Source: an uncultured Eubacteriales bacterium
GTDB lineage: Bacteria; Bacillota; Clostridia; UMGS1840
Assembly: GCA_900555525.1 (NCBI GenBank)
Contig: USLP01000110.1
Location: 1 to 5,619, forward strand
DNA length: 5,619 nucleotides
Direction: 5' to 3'
Under the pieces are notes generated by a model that made no database searches, was not told the DNA's origin, and saw nothing but the letters and a program-made list of their open reading frames with translations. The stretch's first letter is position 1. Each line of letters opens with the position of its first letter. A program made the translations under genes and the position numbers. Positions 4,964 through 5,619 of this stretch are shown piece by piece.

Positions 4964-5619
4964 ATGTCGGAAACAAAGAAATTGAGAATCGGAATCGTAG
5001 GCTGTGGAGGGATCGCAAACGGAAAGGATATGCCTTCACTTAAAAAAATCGATGAGGTGGAAATGGTTGCATTCTGCGACATCATTAAGGAAAAAGCGGA
5101 AAAAGCCGCAAAAGAATACGGAACGGAGGACGCAAAGGTTTATACGGACTATAAGGAAATGATAGATAACGAAAAATTGGACGTTGTTCATGTCTGCACA
5201 CCTAACAAGAGCCATGCGCCCGTGACAATCTATGCTCTCGAAAGCGACTGCCATGTTATGTGCGAAAAGCCTATGGCAAAAACCTACGCGCAGGCAAAGG
5301 CTATGTACGAAGCTTATAAAAAATCAGGCAAAAAGCTTTCTATCGGCTATCAGAACCGCTGTACACCCGAAGCAAGCTATGTACATAAGTGCTGTGAGGA
5401 CGGCGAGCTCGGAGAAATCTATTTTGCACAGGCTAACGCGCTTCGCAGAAGAGCAGTTCCAACATGGGGCGTATTTCTTAACGAGGAAGAGCAGGGCGGC
5501 GGTCCGCTTATCGATATAGGAACTCATGCGCTTGACTTAACGCTTTGGTGCATGAATAACTACAAGGTTAAATCCGTTAAGGGTACTGTTTATAAGAAGC
5601 TCGGCGACCAGAAAAATGC
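4964..5619 (+). CDS. Gfo/Idh/MocA-family NAD(P)-dependent oxidoreductase (3'-truncated)
   Basis: The first 218 residues are present and the gene runs off the window; family members are usually 330-400 residues. The N-terminal Rossmann fold shows the dinucleotide-binding glycine motif GIVGCGGIA (10-18), then the second strand ending VAFCD (35-39), where an acidic residue often favours NAD over NADP. VHVCTPNKSHAP (75-86) and HVMCEKPMA (97-105) are hallmark segments; Lys102 of the EKP motif is the family's active-site lysine. The substrate domain begins with LSIGYQNR and contains GGGPLIDIGTHALDL (178-192), whose Asp184 and His188 complete the usual catalytic set. These enzymes oxidise or reduce hydroxyls of sugars, inositols or amino sugars in the cytosol. 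It starts 1 nt after the regulator's original stop, with AAGGAGG 9 nt upstream, so it is probably co-transcribed with the LacI-family gene and controlled by it. The substrate cannot be assigned from the part visible. Confidence 0.93.
   Translation, partial: MSETKKLRIGIVGCGGIANGKDMPSLKKIDEVEMVAFCDIIKEKAEKAAKEYGTEDAKVYTDYKEMIDNEKLDVVHVCTPNKSHAPVTIYALESDCHVMCEKPMAKTYAQAKAMYEAYKKSGKKLSIGYQNRCTPEASYVHKCCEDGELGEIYFAQANALRRRAVPTWGVFLNEEEQGGGPLIDIGTHALDLTLWCMNNYKVKSVKGTVYKKLGDQKN

Noticed and set aside
5232..5519. 95-codon plus-strand open frame inside the oxidoreductase gene
   Set aside because: It is a shifted frame of the Gfo/Idh/MocA gene, which is open from 4964 to the window edge with clear family motifs; the alternative frame has none.

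Overview
The window looks like a chromosomal segment from a low-to-moderate GC, Gram-positive anaerobe of the Clostridia (Firmicutes). The supporting signs are a G5-M23 cell-wall peptidase, strong AAGGAGG-type ribosome binding sites, consensus sigma-A promoters, a perfect CIRCE heat-shock operator and cre/LacI-type operators. Assignment below class level would be a guess. Every gene I can support lies on the plus strand; I found no tRNA, rRNA, CRISPR array or transposase.

Layout: (1) Positions 1-542 hold the 3' end of a secreted G5-M23 peptidoglycan endopeptidase, closed by an intrinsic terminator (546-577). (2) Positions 592-1278 encode an AlkD-like DNA alkylation repair protein. Its ribosome binding site sits directly on the 3' side of that terminator, and no promoter of its own is evident. 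(3) A textbook promoter (1286-1314) and a perfect CIRCE (1319-1345) precede htpG, the bacterial Hsp90 (1381-3258). A small nitroreductase follows 21 nt later (3280-3801) and is probably co-transcribed. The pair therefore looks like an HrcA-controlled heat-shock operon. (4) A dense control region (3802-3961) holds a promoter, two LacI/CcpA-type operators and a long-range hairpin with a T-run. It feeds a LacI-family regulator (GTG start at 3962) and then a Gfo/Idh/MocA-type NAD(P)-dependent oxidoreductase that starts at 4964 and runs off the window. These last two look like the beginning of a self-regulated sugar or polyol catabolic operon.

The main anomalies are these. The LacI-family gene carries a clear -1-type frameshift near 4793-4801: its conserved C-terminus (LSTVSQPKKDLGREAF...) lies in another frame and ends 1 nt before the next ATG. 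An A AAA AAG slippery heptamer lies in the right phase just downstream. htpG carries a perfect CIRCE, although groE and dnaK are the classical CIRCE targets. The promoter of the LacI-family gene is nested between the arms of a terminator-like hairpin, which only transcripts arriving from upstream could form. The promoters of htpG and the LacI-family gene share an identical 15-nt block. I see no convincing evidence of a wholly new system; the regulatory architecture is the most interesting part.
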